NCBI RefSeq assembly: GCF_014042365.1
Contig: NZ_JACEZS010000035.1
Coordinates: 1 to 44,088 of the forward strand
DNA from: Rugamonas fusca
Lineage (GTDB): Bacteria; Pseudomonadota; Gammaproteobacteria; Burkholderiales; Burkholderiaceae_D
Length of the DNA stretch: 44,088 nt
Reading direction: 5' to 3'
The notes beneath the pieces were generated by a model. The model searched no databases. It had not been told where the DNA came from and saw nothing but the letters and a program-made list of their open reading frames with translations. Positions 44,048 through 44,088 of this stretch are shown here, one piece after another. Position 1 is the first letter of the stretch. Each line of letters begins with the position of its first letter. Made by a program: the position numbers and the translations under genes.

Positions 44048-44088
44048 ATGAGAAGCGCAGACTTTGGGCAATTGCTGGCACAACTTAA
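44048..44088 (+). CDS. Transposase, N-terminal fragment cut by the window end
   Basis: Only 13 full codons are visible, MRSADFGQLLAQL, preceded by GGAGGGGCC. The position, 60 nt inside the presumed IS end, and the residue pattern (helix with FxQLLAQL) fit the start of IS1595-type transposases. The call rests on little sequence; the DDE domain and everything after it lie beyond the window. Confidence 0.5.
   Translation, partial: MRSADFGQLLAQL

Larger units (their letters stand above)
43970..44088 (+). mobile_element. Left end of an insertion sequence, probably IS1595 family (partial)
   Basis: The sequence changes at GGCTATGTCCCCGTTAAGT (43970-43988), which looks like an IS terminal inverted repeat. 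It is followed 60 nt later by the start of an ORF that resembles the N-terminus of IS1595-type transposases. Eight A residues (43962-43969) directly before it could be the 8-bp target duplication described for that family. The other end is outside the window, so the boundary and the family are provisional. Confidence 0.55.

Overview
The window is chromosomal DNA from a betaproteobacterium, most likely Burkholderiales/Oxalobacteraceae (Janthinobacterium, Massilia or Duganella type). This rests on the high GC, the canonical rimP-nusA-infB-rbfA-truB order, the yhdP-nitrilase-tldD-aroG block, and large TonB-dependent receptors sharing a characteristic signal peptide. Genus assignment is inference from sequence style; no search was run.

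Layout. (1) 1-6730, minus strand: the transcription/translation operon rimP, nusA, infB, rbfA, truB. A good sigma70 promoter (6697-6725) is followed by a short leader holding a strong intrinsic terminator. (2) 6828-9678, minus: scpB and rluB, overlapping by 14 nt; RluB carries very long low-complexity extensions. (3) 10029-12758: glucokinase with a HexR-like palindrome upstream, a small exported cysteine protein on the plus strand, and a DedA-rhodanese fusion. (4) 12787-18384, minus: a complete four-gene oligopeptide-type ABC importer (binding protein, two permeases, fused double ATPase). (5) 18854-29268: three full TonB-dependent receptors (TBDTs) plus a decayed C-terminal remnant of a fourth, separated by strong, mostly bidirectional terminators and a 1 kb AT-rich gap. 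(6) 29388-37241, minus: aroG, preceded by what looks like a classical ribosome-dependent attenuator with an aromatic leader peptide, then tldD, a nitrilase-family amidase and the AsmA-like giant yhdP. (7) 37452-43943, plus: glnE, another TBDT and a small secreted Cache-domain protein. (8) 43970-44088: the left end of an insertion sequence, probably IS1595 family, cut off by the window edge.

Functionally the window is mostly housekeeping (ribosome biogenesis, translation initiation, rRNA modification, chromosome segregation, aromatic amino-acid entry, nitrogen regulation) with a nutrient-uptake island in the middle. There the TBDTs would move a ligand over the outer membrane, and the divergent peptide ABC importer could carry it over the inner membrane; that pairing is inferred from position only. 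The most interesting unlabelled structures are regulatory: the aroG leader-peptide attenuator (30512-30709), the rimP leader terminator with a 16-codon mini-ORF running through it (6584-6725), the HexR-like operator at glk, and the Shine-Dalgarno-sequestering hairpin in front of the IS transposase.
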